DNA of 64,000 nucleotides, taken from assembly GCA_021464415.1 (NCBI GenBank), contig JAKCWG010000687.1, positions 1 through 64,000 on the forward strand, in the 5' to 3' direction. Origin of the DNA: Lonicera japonica (taxonomy: Eukaryota > Streptophyta > Magnoliopsida > Dipsacales > Caprifoliaceae). The notes below the pieces were generated by a model. That model made no database searches. It was given only the letters and a program-made list of their open reading frames with translations, and was not told the origin of the DNA. This document shows positions 11,891-23,435 of the stretch, piece after piece. Each line of letters starts with the position of its first letter. Within the stretch, counting starts at the first letter, position 1. Made by a program: the position numbers and the translations under genes.

Positions 11891-12165
11891 CCTCTATCCG
11901 TCTCACAATTATCTTTATTCCACTGAACTCACTTCCATTCAATCATTACTATGGGTTAGGCCTAAATTTTTGGCCACCTATAGTATCATTTAAAGAAAAA
12001 AAATAAGTAGTATAACAATCAACTTTTAAGGCCAAGGAATATAATTCCCATTGACTAGGGCCCAAAATTTCACTTTCCAATTAAACGATTAGCCAATAAT
12101 AAAGTAGTTATGAACAATACAGATGTCTAGCACGCCACCCAATCAGGAGTGATACAGATTAATTC

Positions 12166-13320
12166 ATATAAGGGGTTTTGAATAAGATCTAAAGTCAACA
12201 TGTCATTTTCAAAAATATTCATAGTATTTGGTCATTATACTTATAAATAAATTGTACTTTAAATGTACAAAATAATAATAATTTCAAAAACTTAAAAATA
12301 GAGAATAATTATTACTCACCTTAAGCCATTTCATTTATTTTTTTCCCGTAATTCTATACTCTAATAAAAGAAAACACCTTATTTAGTTAATATAATTAAT
12401 TTCACTGCAGTGTCTAATTTCCTATTAAAGTCTTACAATAATATTATATCTGTTAAAGTAAAATAAACTGAAAACCCTTACTAGTTTCCACACTTAAACA
12501 TCTTATCAACAACAAAGACCATATGTTACTTTTAATTAAGGTGTATATAAAAGCTACATGCATGCACAGTGGCGGAGCTAGAATTTAAGACCAGGGGGGC
12601 CAAATTAATATGTTTTTAAACAAAATTTGCATGTACTTTTAATAAGGTTAAAATTAAAATCCTATAATAAAATACTTAACATCTTATACGTCAAAAATCA
12701 CATTTTTAGTTACAGGAATCCCCTTTGAAACTTCATATTTTGAAAATGCTTAATAATATCTTCATTATCAACAACTTCATATATTAATCTACAAGCCAAT
12801 TTTTTCTTAAAAACATCTTACTATATAATATTCGCCCCGAATTTTTTTCATCGTAAAATATACCAGCTTCACACTTAATTACAAAAACAGCCAAATAGGC
12901 CCCTGTACTTGTACAACTAGTAGCACACAGGCCCCTCCTCCACTAAACAAATAGAATTACACAAAAGCCCCCTGAAACTTATGCTGCTGCACAAAGGCTC
13001 CCGTACTTAGTGAAAAATTGTGAAAAGTCTACACCTGATCCCAAGGTGGCTCCGCCTCTCTGCATGCAAGTTATAAAGATAATAAGAATAGTACATAAAT
13101 AAAAAGGGTACTTTATTTGAAGTTATTAGTATTATATTTTATATAGACATTTATATCTACGTAAGCTATTTTTTTTTAAACAATTGAGGTCACACTTTTA
13201 TTACTACCCTACGTGACTAATTTACAAAAGAGCAGCGGTACCCTTTGTATACCATTACTTGGGAAGCTTCAACAATTATTATAATATTTAATACATGCAT
13301 AGCTTAAAAATAAAACTATA
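12166..13320. repeat. local duplicate, copy 1 (partner 16538-17213)
   Basis: Both copies start with CATATAAGGGGTTTTGAATA and run in parallel through CATGCATGCA to AAAACTATA. Copy 1 is longer only because it contains the hAT element at 12567-13060. Its last 240 bases are also a third copy of the left edge of block A (961-1190). The copies flank a Helitron end and a LINE. Confidence 0.85.
12567..13060. mobile_element. non-autonomous hAT element, 494 bp
   Basis: It starts CAGTGGCGGAGCTAG and its right end, read in reverse complement, is GAGAGGCGGAGCCAC, the typical plant hAT terminus. TGCATGCA is duplicated on both sides (12559-12566, 13061-13068). The paralogous site near 16949 has a single TGCATGCA and no insert. 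No transposase frame is present. Confidence 0.9.
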
Positions 13321-13840
13321 CTAGAGTTCTGCTCGTGCAATGCACGGGTGAATTGAACAAAATCCTATTCGGTTTAATAGAAAAGTAAACGGTATAAAAA
13401 TATAATATTTTTCATGATAATAAGGACCACAATTGAAAAACTAATAAGATCTCAAGCTTAATAGCATTTCTAATATTTAGAGTTTATTGATGTGATGTTT
13501 TTGTAAAAATTCAATCTAATTCTTTGGTCTCTAAAATGAAGGCTCCTATGCCAAAATTTACAACAAAGATAGTGAACGTGATGAAAGCAGAAAGGTTATA
13601 TAAATCTCATTGTGGTCCAATAATTCTGTCTTAGGTAGTCAAATTAGTCCTTTTCATTCTTCTCTTTTTTCCTTCTTATTTCAATGTACTGCTCTATAAT
13701 TATTAGCTCACTGCAGCCAATCAAAAGTATTGTACATATCTGAGATATGTTGTTTAAATTGTATGTGACAGGTTGAGAATGAATGCACATGTGGTATAAC
13801 ATAATTTTTTTTGAAGGATACTATAACTTTTATTAGTGAT
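13321..13840 (-). mobile_element. Helitron-like 3' end, minus strand
   Basis: On the minus strand the sequence has a hairpin (CCGTGCATTGCACG, about 13334-13347), a short spacer and CTAG at 13324-13321 followed by T, as expected for a Helitron 3' end. The paralogous site near 17210 lacks this junction. The 5' end was not located. The rest of the stretch to the LINE is AT-rich and unrecognised. Confidence 0.6.
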
Positions 13841-16533
13841 GAAACAAGTGTTTCATCACTTTAATCCCTAAGAAGATGGACAACCCTGAAACTATTAACA
13901 ATTTTCGACCAATAACCCTCTGTAATGTCATTTACAAAGTGGTTACTAAGGTAATAGTTAATCGTATCAAGCCCCTCCTCAAAAGGATTATTAGACCTTC
14001 TCAATCTAGTTTCATTCCTGGCCGCCACACCACGGACAACATCATCATCACTCAAGAGATTATCCATACTCTTGAGCATAAAAAAGGCAATGTGGGCGAT
14101 GTGATTTTCAAAATCAACCTCGAAAAAGGTTTTGACAGAATTTCATGGAATTTCCTTCACAAATGCCTTAACTCTTTTGGCTTTGATCCAAATTGGATTA
14201 ACCTCGTGATGAGTTGCGTTGCCCAAGGTGATACCTCTATTTTGTGGAATGGTGAACCTCTTCCCTCTTTCACACATGGGAGAGGCCTTAGACAAGGCGA
14301 TCCCCTCTCCCTTTACCTATTTATTTTTTGTCTCGAGTATCTATCGAACCTAATTAATGCTAAAGTGTCTAATAACAATTGGACTGGCATTAAAACGACT
14401 AGTTCCGGAATTACTATATCTCATCTTATGTTTGCTGACGATTTAATGTTATTTATTAAAGCTAATGAGGATAACTGTAGGATTGTTATGGAGACTCTTG
14501 ACACATTTTGTAATCATTCTGGTCAACGTGTTAATTTTCAAAAATCCAAGATGTACATCTCTCCGAACACCCCACCTAGAATTGCTGCTTTTCTCAGTAG
14601 AATTTGTGGTATGACTCCCACCAAGGACTTAGGCACCTACCTAGGAGTCGCCCTCATTCACGGCCGTGTGCAAAAATCCAACTTTGACCATATTATTCAA
14701 AAAATGAAGAATAAACTTAGTGGTTGGAAGTCTAGTGTTCTTTCTTTAGTTGGCCGAACTACTCTTGTTCAAGCAGTCACCTCCACCATCCCCACTTACA
14801 CCATGCAAACCATGAAAATACTTGCCTCTGTTTGCGCTCAAATCGACAGAATTAGTAGGGATTTCCCTTGGGCCATAGTGAAAATAAAGCCAAAGTGCAT
14901 CTTATTAAGTGGAATCAAGTGTGTAAACCTAAACACCATGGAGGCTTAGGTATTAGAGCTTGTGCTAATAATAATATTGCTAATCTGTCTAAACTTGGCT
15001 GGTGTATCATGAATGATAAGGACACCCTTTGGGTTAAGGTCATAAGAGATAAATACAAAATCTCGACTAACCCTCGATTTTGGAAGAATAATTTAAGCGG
15101 ATCCCATATTTAGCATGGGATACGCAATTGCAAAGATATTATGCTTAACTGTGTTAAATGGAACATAGGTAATGGGGCCACTACTTCTCTTTGGGAGGAT
15201 TGGTGGTGTGGCAAAAGTTGTCTCAAAACTGCTACGGGGACCAATAACAGTGCTGCAAATGACTTAAACGTCATTGATATTATATCCCCGAGTGGTGCTT
15301 GGGATATTCCCAAAATCTCCACCCTTATCCCTACTGACTTCATTCCCTATGTCCTTAGTACTGCCCTCCCCATTGCTAGCGCGTTGACTAATAAAAACGA
15401 CACTCCTTCATGGAGTATCACAAGCACCAGTAGCTTCACAGTTGGCTCTTGCTATCATCACATTCTCAAAAATAATGACATCATCTCCAACTCTTACACT
15501 AGCTGGTCTTGGCTATGGAAGATTAAATTTCCTAATAGAATTACCCACTTCCTTTGGCTCCTTAAGCATGACAGAATCCTACATAACCAACTTTGTTTCC
15601 AACGAGGCATTTCACAAGACCCCCAGAATCCTCACAATAGCCATATTTTTCGCTCGTGTCCACGCGCTATAAAAGTTTGGAAGTTAATTTTGGGTGTTGA
15701 CTCTTTCGAGCATGGTGAAACAAATTTCTTTATTTGGCTTGATGCAAATCTTAATAGTAAAAACATGTATTCTTGTGATAATTGGGCCACTCTATTTGCT
15801 GCTACCTTATGGCTTATCTGGAAATGATAAATGATTTACAATTCAATAATGTAGTGCAAATAGAAAGTTTAGTTACCAAAAATTGCGTTAATCTCGCTAG
15901 AGATATCACGAACGCCTTCGAGGCTAATGCTAACGCTGGCCCACAAAAGTTGATAAACTAATTGGGTGGTCTTTTCCTATTGCAAGTTATCTTAAAATAG
16001 ATGCAGATGGAAGCCACAACCCAGAAAATAATTGTGGAAGTTTCGGTGGCATCGTCCGATCGGATCAAGGGAAATGGATAAAGGGTTTTGTGGTCACATT
16101 GGTTACTCAGACTCCTTGAAAGCTGAATTATGGGGAATCTGTCATGCTCTCAAACTCTGTCAAGACAGAAGTTGGAGGTCCATGGAAATCGAAACTGACT
16201 GCCTTGTTGCAGTCAACCTCATTTGGGAAAACAAAGAAGAGGAAAACCACCCCTGCGTGCTCTAATTGATGATTGCAAGGAGCTCATCTATGAAACCGGA
16301 GCTAAGTTATCCCACACCTGCATGAAGCTAACCGCTGTGCTGATGTGCTTGCTAAATTAGGCAGTGAACAAGATGACCAAGAAGTTCGATTGCTTGTTCC
16401 CCCAGATATCGTGCTTGAAGAATTAAAATGCGAGTTGAGAAGAGTGGCTTACAGTCGTGGCTATCGTTGATTTTTTTTTTCTGCTTTGTTTCCTGTTTCT
16501 TTTCTTTGTTCAACAAAAAAAAATAAAAATAAA
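13840..16533 (+). pseudogene. 5'-truncated, broken L1-type LINE (ORF2 remnant)
   Basis: Non-LTR retrotransposon reverse transcriptase, lacking the endonuclease part. From 13846 the frame reads FITLIPKKMDNPETI, then NNFRPITLCNVIYKV, the GRGLRQGDPLS motif and the catalytic FADD (MFADDLMLF, about 14428). The first catalytic aspartate is lost: FKINLEKGFDR where the family has a D before LEK. A frameshift near 14870 leads to KWNQVCKPKHHGGLGIR, and a TAG ends that frame at about 15111. A zinc-knuckle RVT region follows (FPNRITHFLWLLKHDRI, to a stop near 15825). Then comes an RNase H domain (KIDADGSHN at about 15990, LKAELWG, ETDCLVAV), stopped near 16262. A 3' tail with A-rich sequence ends at about 16533. 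It cannot be active. Confidence 0.92.
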
Positions 16534-16537
16534 TTGT

Positions 16538-17213
16538 ACTTTCATATAAGGGGTTTTGAATAAGATCTAAAGTCAACAAGTCATTTTCAAAAATATTCTC
16601 ATGATGGTATTTGGTCATTATGCTTATAAATAAATTGTACTTTAAACGTGCAAAACAATAATAGTTTCAAAAACTTAAAAACAGAGAATAACTGTTACTC
16701 AGCTTAAGCCATTTCATTTCTTTTTTTCCCGTAATTCTATACTCTAATAAAAGAAAACACCTTATTTAATTAGTTAATATAATTAATTTCACTACAGTGT
16801 CTAATTTCCTATTAAAGTCTTACAGTAATATTATATCTGTTAAAGTTAAATAAACCGAAAACCCTTACTAGTTTCCACACTTAAACATCTTATCAACAAC
16901 TAAGACCATATGTTACTTTTAATTAAGGTGTCTATAGAAGCTACATGCATGCAAGTTATAAAGATAATAAGAATAGTATAGAAATAGAAATGGTACTTTA
17001 TTTGAAGTTATTAGTATTATATTTTCTATAGACATTTATATCTGTGTAAGCTATTTTTATTTTTTTTACACAATTGAAGTCCCACTTTTATTACTACCCT
17101 ACGTGACTAATTTACAAAAGAGCAGTGGTACCCTTTGTATACTTTTTCTTGGAAAGCATCAACAATTATTACAATATTTAATACATGCATGGCTTAAAAA
17201 TAAAACTATATTA
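16538..17213. repeat. local duplicate, copy 2 (partner 12166-13320)
   Basis: This copy preserves the empty hAT site (ACATGCATGCAAG near 16949). From about 16985 onward it is also the left edge of block B. No gene was seen. Confidence 0.85.
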
Positions 17214-17275
17214 GATATTGAATTTTAACTTAATTTCTATAAAAGTAGGCTTACTTTTTATTCCTACGGTCCACT

Positions 17276-17301
17276 CCCCCCCCCCCCCCCCCCCCCCCCC
17301 C
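17276..17301 (+). repeat. poly-C run, about 26 bases
   Basis: An uninterrupted C run is followed by GGCG and seven more C. Block A has a CT microsatellite at the same place. Run length is prone to sequencing or assembly error. Confidence 0.85.
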
Positions 17302-17309
17302 GGCGCCCC

Positions 17310-20176
17310 CCCTCTTCTCTCTCTCTCATTTTTATACCCAAACCAATGGATCAATCCTAAAGTAAAGAGTTTATTTTCTTTTGCATGCTACGGAACTAGG
17401 TAATTAGCTTCTCTTAACCAGGCATAGAAATCTATAAATAAGGCGTAAGCAAAACTGCACCTTCAGACGATCAAAAGATAAAATGTGGAAAGCAGGGAAC
17501 TTTCACGCATAGCTTCTTAACATCAGGTTCCATAAAAATTGAGAAGCAGATACGTGCTATGTAATCCACTTTCCGTTCATCTTGTCCAGTTTCAAAAGCT
17601 CAGGGGTCTTTGGGTTTTGTATCAATAGTTTAACCTCAAGTAACTTGTGTTACACGATCAAGAGTTTATGATTTTCAGCAATCATGGGCACGTGGAACTT
17701 GGACAAGAGTTATTCATAATATCAATACTATGTACACAGACACGAATTATTTATTTGTATAATATTTTTTTTAATATATAATAAGGTTTGTCCAGATTAT
17801 TTGATAGGCATTTCGATTAAACCTTTTCCAATTCAATCAAACATAGGTTATTCAAGTTATCTATGAGACATTATTCGCATATAATGTCGTAAGCTCAATT
17901 AATTATTTATTATGTTTCACCGTGCGAGATGGGAATATGGGATATATATATAAGTTATATCTCCTAGATTTTTGTTGGTGCTAGACGCCTTGTATGAATC
18001 ATAGCACCCAGATTTGCTTAGGTGGAGGGAGTGAGGTGTTAGTGAGGTGGTTAGAGAGTTGAAGGGAACATGGAGCACACGTATGTAACGTAGAGCTGAG
18101 AAAGAAGAAAATAGGCATGGGGAAGTCTCTCGGAGTAGAGCAGAGTAATATCAGACGTATTATTAAATACTTAAACATAATAATATATAAAAAAAAATGC
18201 AAATTTAATTTTGTATAATCTCATAAAAAATTACAATTTAAAAATTTAATACAAAGATAGTGTTGCACTCGCCTTTTAAGGGTTTGGTCAAAAATAAGCT
18301 TTAATTTACAAAAAGTATTACTTGATTATTTTGCACAATTATTATTTTTCACACAACCTCATTTTTCAATATCCCTTTATTTGTTTAATATTGTGATGAC
18401 GTTATATAAATTATAACATTTTTTATTATAAATATTAGTAAATTAGTGTCATTCGAAGCTAACTAGCATGATCTAAGAGATCATGAATCAAATGGATTTA
18501 ACTACCGTTGATGCTCTTAACTAATTTAGGTTTAAAGTTAGCCATGAATCAAACAAGCACAACGGAATTTGCAGGAACAGAAGCTTTAGAAAACAGAACT
18601 ATGTTTTTTATTTATTTATTTGGAGAACGGAAGCTTTGGAAAACAACTATTTTTATTTTTTTCAGAAACAGAGTACCATTCAACAAGATAATCCAAGTAC
18701 ATCAAAGTTCAACGACTATTCCAACCACAATGGGGAATCTTCACGAATCACGCCAAACGTCGTTGTCTAAAATATTCATAGCAAATCTCAATTACATCAA
18801 AGTTCAACAACTCTTCCAACCACAACGGGGGATCTTCACGAATCACGCCAAACGTCGTCGTCTAAAATATTCATAACAAATCTGGCTCATCCGTTTAATA
18901 AAAGGAAAGGAACAAGACATACTAAGATTGAGCAAAAGAAAGAATACAGACTACTAAAGTGTCCCCTTCCACTTCAATATCCTGAAATCCCGCCGGAGTA
19001 GAAAAACGAAGATCCTCAAAACCTGCATGCAATTCTGCTACCCCCCCCCGAGCGTTCATATAGTTGCTCCATCTACTAAACCCTACAAAAAACCCTCCGC
19101 TTGAGTCTCACTACACCAATACCAACAGTAAATCCTCGTCCACTCGCCGCAGGATTGAAGTTTATAAAACAAGACTACTGAAGTTCTGGAAAAAGGGACC
19201 ATTGAGGGCACAAGAGTTAGAGAAAACGAGATTACCATAATTCTAGAAAACAGGACCATTTATATTTACACATTCTGAAAGGTGAAAAATAAAATAGTGA
19301 TCAAAAGAGCCGTTTGAAGCGGGCACATAATTTATGCGATTGAATCTACTAAAAACATAAAAGAATAAAAAAAAATCAACTGCCATATCAGGGATTGAAT
19401 CTACTAAAAACATAAAGAATAAAAAAATCAACTGCCATATCAGGAAGGCAAACTTCAAGAACCTTACGCCTATGCTTTTTTTTGAGCCTTCCACATTCTA
19501 AGAAATTCCATTACTTGATCTAAAAAATGCACAAAATCTAATTAAAACCACAACCTATCCCTGACCAAGGAACACCACTAACCAACTGTAAGATGTGAAG
19601 TTTCCATACAAGCAATCAATACACAGAATGGTGAGGCAGGGAGGGACAGAGGGAACTGGTTGGAATTTAAGAGGGGCAAGGCACATACCATCTCAACTAC
19701 ACTCCAAATCTAAACCTGAAGTTCATTCACTCCAAATCACAAATTTTGTTGACTCCTGTCAAAGACAAATACCAACAGAGAGATGCACTTTTCAAAACTA
19801 TATATTTACTTCTATAATAGGCAACATAGTATGATTTGGTTCATAGTATGTGGAGTAAAAGACTTGCACCTCCCTGTAAAACAGATTAACATTGCACAAA
19901 CTCACCAGATGCAAAAAAGAAATTTGCAAAGGTCCACGCAATGGAAATAGAAAATACAAGAACATTCAACTGAATCATTCAGATAGATATTAAAACCTCC
20001 AAACATTTACGCACAGATCACCACCACATAACAAAAGAAGATTTGGACTTTGCCAAACCAGGAAGAAAAGAGCAGTCATAGTTCCACATATTTACTTAAA
20101 AGTAGAGAGAAAACTAATAATATACATCAATTCTACTAAAGGTTTCGACATTACAGCAAAGACTTGCATTGTTTGA
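17310..20176. other. gene-free left part of block B
   Basis: Parts match block A (17340-17620, 18490-18740 and 20075-20176). About 17618-18485 and 18760-20070 are unmatched. A GAACGACTNTTCCAACCACAA-type motif is repeated at 18700-18740 and 18800-18850. A 55-bp direct repeat with ATTGAATCTACTAAAAACAT starts near 19338 and 19393. No family was recognised. Confidence 0.5.
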
Positions 20177-20869
20177 TCACTCAAATGCCCAGGGATTCTC
20201 CCGGCGGACCTCCTCTTCTTCATCTGGGGCAAAGTTATTCTCGATGTTGAACGTCTTCGAAATCTGCTCAGGTGTACATCCCTTGAGCATGTCCGCCACA
20301 GTTTGACATGTCAGATCAACTAAGCTCTTGATGTTCAGATCGTGTGCTGCCTGCAATATAATATTTACATACAACCAATTAGAGGTTAGAAAAAAGGTAT
20401 TACCATATAAACAACAAGATTTTGGCAAAAAATCATGAGAATAAACGAAAAACAATTCGTAAATCAATCAACACAGAATATCCAAACAGATTCGCATATA
20501 GAAAAACATAACAGATAATGCATAAAAACCAGATCAACAAAAAGGATTATTATAGAAGAATAAACGAAATCTAGGGTTTAGAAATCTCACAATGATGATA
20601 TCGAACAGAGTCTGCTGATCGACTTTAACAAAGTCAGCATCAAAGCTCTTCAACTCCTCAGACTCGGGTGTTTCAACGTGCTTCTTGCAGTACTCGATGA
20701 CTTTGGCGAGGATCTTGCTTGTGACTTTGGGGAGAGGAATGGAGATATCGGCGGAGGTATCATCCTCGATCATGCGCTTGAGGGTCTGTGACATAACCGC
20801 CACCGCCTCCTCCACCTCAAAGGTCTCGTTCTCTTTGCTCCTCAGCACGATCATCTTTCCGGTAGACAT
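20177..20869 (-). CDS. SKP1-like protein (SCF ubiquitin ligase adaptor), copy B
   Basis: The predicted protein has 150 residues in two exons, 20869-20591 and 20350-20177. It is near the usual 155-160 of plant SKP1/ASK proteins. It starts [20 protein letters not shown], the strand and helix opening of the BTB/POZ-like domain. It continues through [20 protein letters not shown] to LFDIII, where the donor is ATT/GTGAGA. The 240-bp intron ends TTGCAG. Exon 2 encodes the Skp1 dimerisation and F-box-binding helices: [35 protein letters not shown], and the hallmark end RENPWAFE. In the family this protein links cullin-1 to F-box proteins in nucleus and cytosol. The start is set by homology with copy A, which begins at the same codon. 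A telomere-like repeat lies just upstream. No disabling change was seen, but expression cannot be judged. Confidence 0.92.
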
Positions 20870-20905
20870 TTTGGTGATTTGATTTGGGGGAAAGGAAATG
20901 AGTGA

Positions 20906-20940
20906 AAAACCCTAACCCTAACCCTAACCCTAACCCTAAA
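20906..20940 (-). promoter_or_regulatory. (TTAGGG)n telo-box array upstream of SKP1-like copy B
   Basis: On the minus strand there are four TTAGGG units followed by TTTTTC, 37-71 bases upstream of the start codon. Copy A has two, one imperfect. Plant telo boxes of similar sequence are known promoter elements. Here it could lie in the leader or the core promoter. The unit is TTAGGG rather than the TTTAGGG of most plant telomeres. Confidence 0.55.
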
Positions 20941-21446
20941 GAGAGAGTGGAAGGGGGTTATTTGTAGAGGGGTTGGGAGGCGAAGCGTATAGAGAACGCC
21001 ATAGATTTTCCAAAAGTACAATTGAGAAGACTGGACTGAGAAGAAAAAAAAAGGCAGAACAATGACTTGACTCTCTTGTCTATTTTACTGTTTGAAGGCG
21101 GAAAAATATGTACGGCCCGTTTTAAGTTGGGTGGCATGCATGATTTTTGTCTTTTAATGCTTTCTCTTCTTTCAAAATTCAAACGCTACACATTTACGGG
21201 TATAATTATTTAATTTTTTTTTTATTTTTTTCATTTTTTATTTATATATATAAATATAGCATTATATGTTTGATCATAAAGACTCCTTTTCATTTTAAAT
21301 ACTCTCATTTGTATCAATATATATAATAAATTTCAGTATCGAGAAGAAAAATTGCTCTCTTAAAGTATAAATTATTCTACTTAATTTTTTATATTTCTCA
21401 TTGATCTTCATCTCTTAATAATTATATTATTTACAAATTATGCATT

Positions 21447-21821
21447 TTAATTTTTTTTTAGAATGAAATCAATCAAGAAAATATTTGCCAAATAATCTAC
21501 AAGAAAGGCAGATGAAAGTGGGTCTAGTGATCCACCAAGGCCTAGCAGCGCACGACGTAGATAAATACTCATTGCATGTGATAACTTTGATAAATACAAC
21601 GTTACACATTTATGAATTGTAGAATATCGCGATTGAAGAGAGCATGGAGCTCTTGTAGATATGATACATGGCTGCTCATGGTAAATTAAAGCAATCGATT
21701 CCCATAATCTTTCAATAGTTTGATTAGCACCAATTACCGAATCAAGATTGATGTGAATATAAGCTCGACAAAGAGTTTCATCTCCAAATGGTGTCATATT
21801 TGCTCCACAATATCTAGACAT
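21447..21821 (-). pseudogene. fragment of a PIF/Harbinger-associated Myb/SANT-type protein
   Basis: The frame reads FGDETLCRAYIHINLDSVIG, then NQTIERLWESIALIYHE, then RAPCSLQSRYSTIHKCVTLY. This follows the plant pattern of an acidic residue before LCRAW, G-x-NQ, a tryptophan before ERI, and R-x-x-x-SL-x-x-RW before I. That pattern is seen in Myb/SANT-like proteins encoded beside PIF/Harbinger transposases, often misnamed glutathione transferase T3-like. Several expected tryptophans are replaced (Y in AY, Y in RY) and the C-terminal part is missing. The annotation is by remembered pattern, with no alignment run. Confidence 0.55.
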
Positions 21822-21934
21822 TATGAAAATTATAGAGATAAATTATTTGAAAATAAAAATCTTACGATATATAGAATGAAAGATGAAACTTTTTTTTTTA
21901 TAAACAATACACTAGAAATAAGAATATGAGAATG

Positions 21935-22085
21935 CAGTGGAGAAAGCTTGTTTAAATATTTGAAAGAGCACTAGAAAAAGCTTGCTTAAATATTTGAAAG
22001 AGCACTAGAGAAAGCTTGCTGGTATACTTTTGAAAGAGCACTGGAGAAAGCTTGCTGGTGTACTTTTGAAAGATGGTCTTAAATA
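21935..22085. repeat. about 35-44-bp tandem repeat, four units
   Basis: GGAGAAAGCTTG or a close variant starts units at about 21939, 21973, 22007 and 22043, each with a TTGAAAGAGCACT segment. It lies just downstream of the Harbinger-associated fragment, as subterminal repeats of a DNA transposon might. Confidence 0.75.
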
Positions 22086-22439
22086 CTTGGAAGAGCAGCA
22101 ACGGCAGGAATTTTGAATGATGTGTCGCATGACACATCATATATCGGCCAATGCTCCAATGTTTCTCACGATACATGATGTATCGTGGTATACACCAAAC
22201 GACAAATCATGTGTCGTGAGAGTGCCTCCAATCTGCCCTGACACTTGATTGATTGTGTGAGCTAAAATTTGACCGGCTTTTATAATTGGCTATGGTATAC
22301 ACTTTTACCAACCTTATTGCCCATTTAGCTTACCGCATGGGGCAGCAAGATGGCTAAATTTAGCTATTTAGCTATCCCAATGGATATGATCTTATTTACG
22401 CACAAATATCTTTCTTTAAAATTTAACCAAAAAATGTTT

Positions 22440-22779
22440 TAACATTTTTTTATTTATTACAAATATTTATTTTTATTGTTTGATATTAAGTGAGTGCTTA
22501 GTAGCACAATCTCTTCATATAAGACGAGTTTATGTAAATACACTCACCTTTTATTTGACAAGACTTATTTAGAAAACACTTTAATAATTCATTACATAAT
22601 ATTAGGCGAGTTATTATAAACAAATTCTCCTCAAGTAGGGCAAATGTGTGCATGTGTACTCAACTCTCATTAAACGAATCTTAGAAGGTGTAAGTAATTA
22701 GAAATTTACCTTTGAGGAGTGTTTGTAACAAGGGGGTGTTTGTGACAGATTTAGTTGGTGAAAATAAAGCCACCCTTTA
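22440..22779. mobile_element. partial relative of MULE-like element 1
   Basis: The right part (GGTGTTTGTGACAG, then TGAAAATAAAGCCACCCTT) resembles the right end of element 1 (GATGTTTGTGACAAG, then TGTAAATAATAGCACCT). It also shares motifs of the ACACTCACCT type. The left end is not evident. Confidence 0.45.
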
Positions 22780-23435
22780 AGTTTAGTTTTCGAGTTGCAT
22801 TTTTGGGAAATGTGAAAGTAGGTTAAAAATTGAATTTAATTTTTGTTAGAGCTTTTTTTTCAACTAATTCAAAAAAAAAATCATGAAAAAGAATTAAAAA
22901 AATATTCACTATTGATCTTATTTTACAAATCTTAGTGAGTTGGTTTTAAATATATTTTTTTTTATCTAATTCTAATATTTGGATTTAAAGTTATATTATT
23001 TTAAAAAATTTATGAGTGAGAAAATAAAGTGAAGTGAATTTTAAAAAATATAAAATAAAGTTAATTTTTTGGTAAAAAACTAAAAACATGATTTTAAAAA
23101 AACGAACCAAACTGGCGTAGCCAATTTTTTCTTTGCTTTCACACTTGGGCCTAATTAAGTTGAGGTCCGGTTGGAAATTTTAGAAATGGCACGATAAGAC
23201 AAAATAAATTTTGCACTAAATTAATGCGAGAATTTGAGTTTGTTTCATGTTTAGGATTTTTTTACATAAATTTGTGGCGGGTTTTGTTTGTATTATACTT
23301 TTTGTAAGAAATCAAAATTGTATCATGTTAATCGTAGTTTGTTTTGTTAATTGTATCTTGTTTAGAAAGAATTGATGTGTTCACTTAATGTGTTAAGTCG
23401 TTTTTTAGTGAGTAGTGTTCATGTTATATAAAAAT
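22780..23435. other. AT-rich sequence joining block B parts
   Basis: This is poly-A and poly-T rich to about 23100. From there it matches block A around 4650-4690 and 5295-5343, with about 0.2 kb unmatched. No gene was seen. Confidence 0.5.

Larger units (their letters stand above)
21110..23120. other. segment present only in block B (transposon-derived)
   Basis: Block A runs directly from the SKP1-like upstream region to CTTTCACACTTGGRCCTAA (4650). In block B, 2 kb separate these two points. The segment contains a Harbinger-associated protein fragment (21447-21821), a tandem array (21935-22085), a short dyad-rich part with ATGACACATCAT motifs (22120-22240) and, at its right, a terminus of the MULE-like element 1 family. 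Confidence 0.65.

Noticed and set aside
20906..20940. True telomere or chromosome end
   Set aside because: Only four units, placed just upstream of a gene with unique DNA on both sides.
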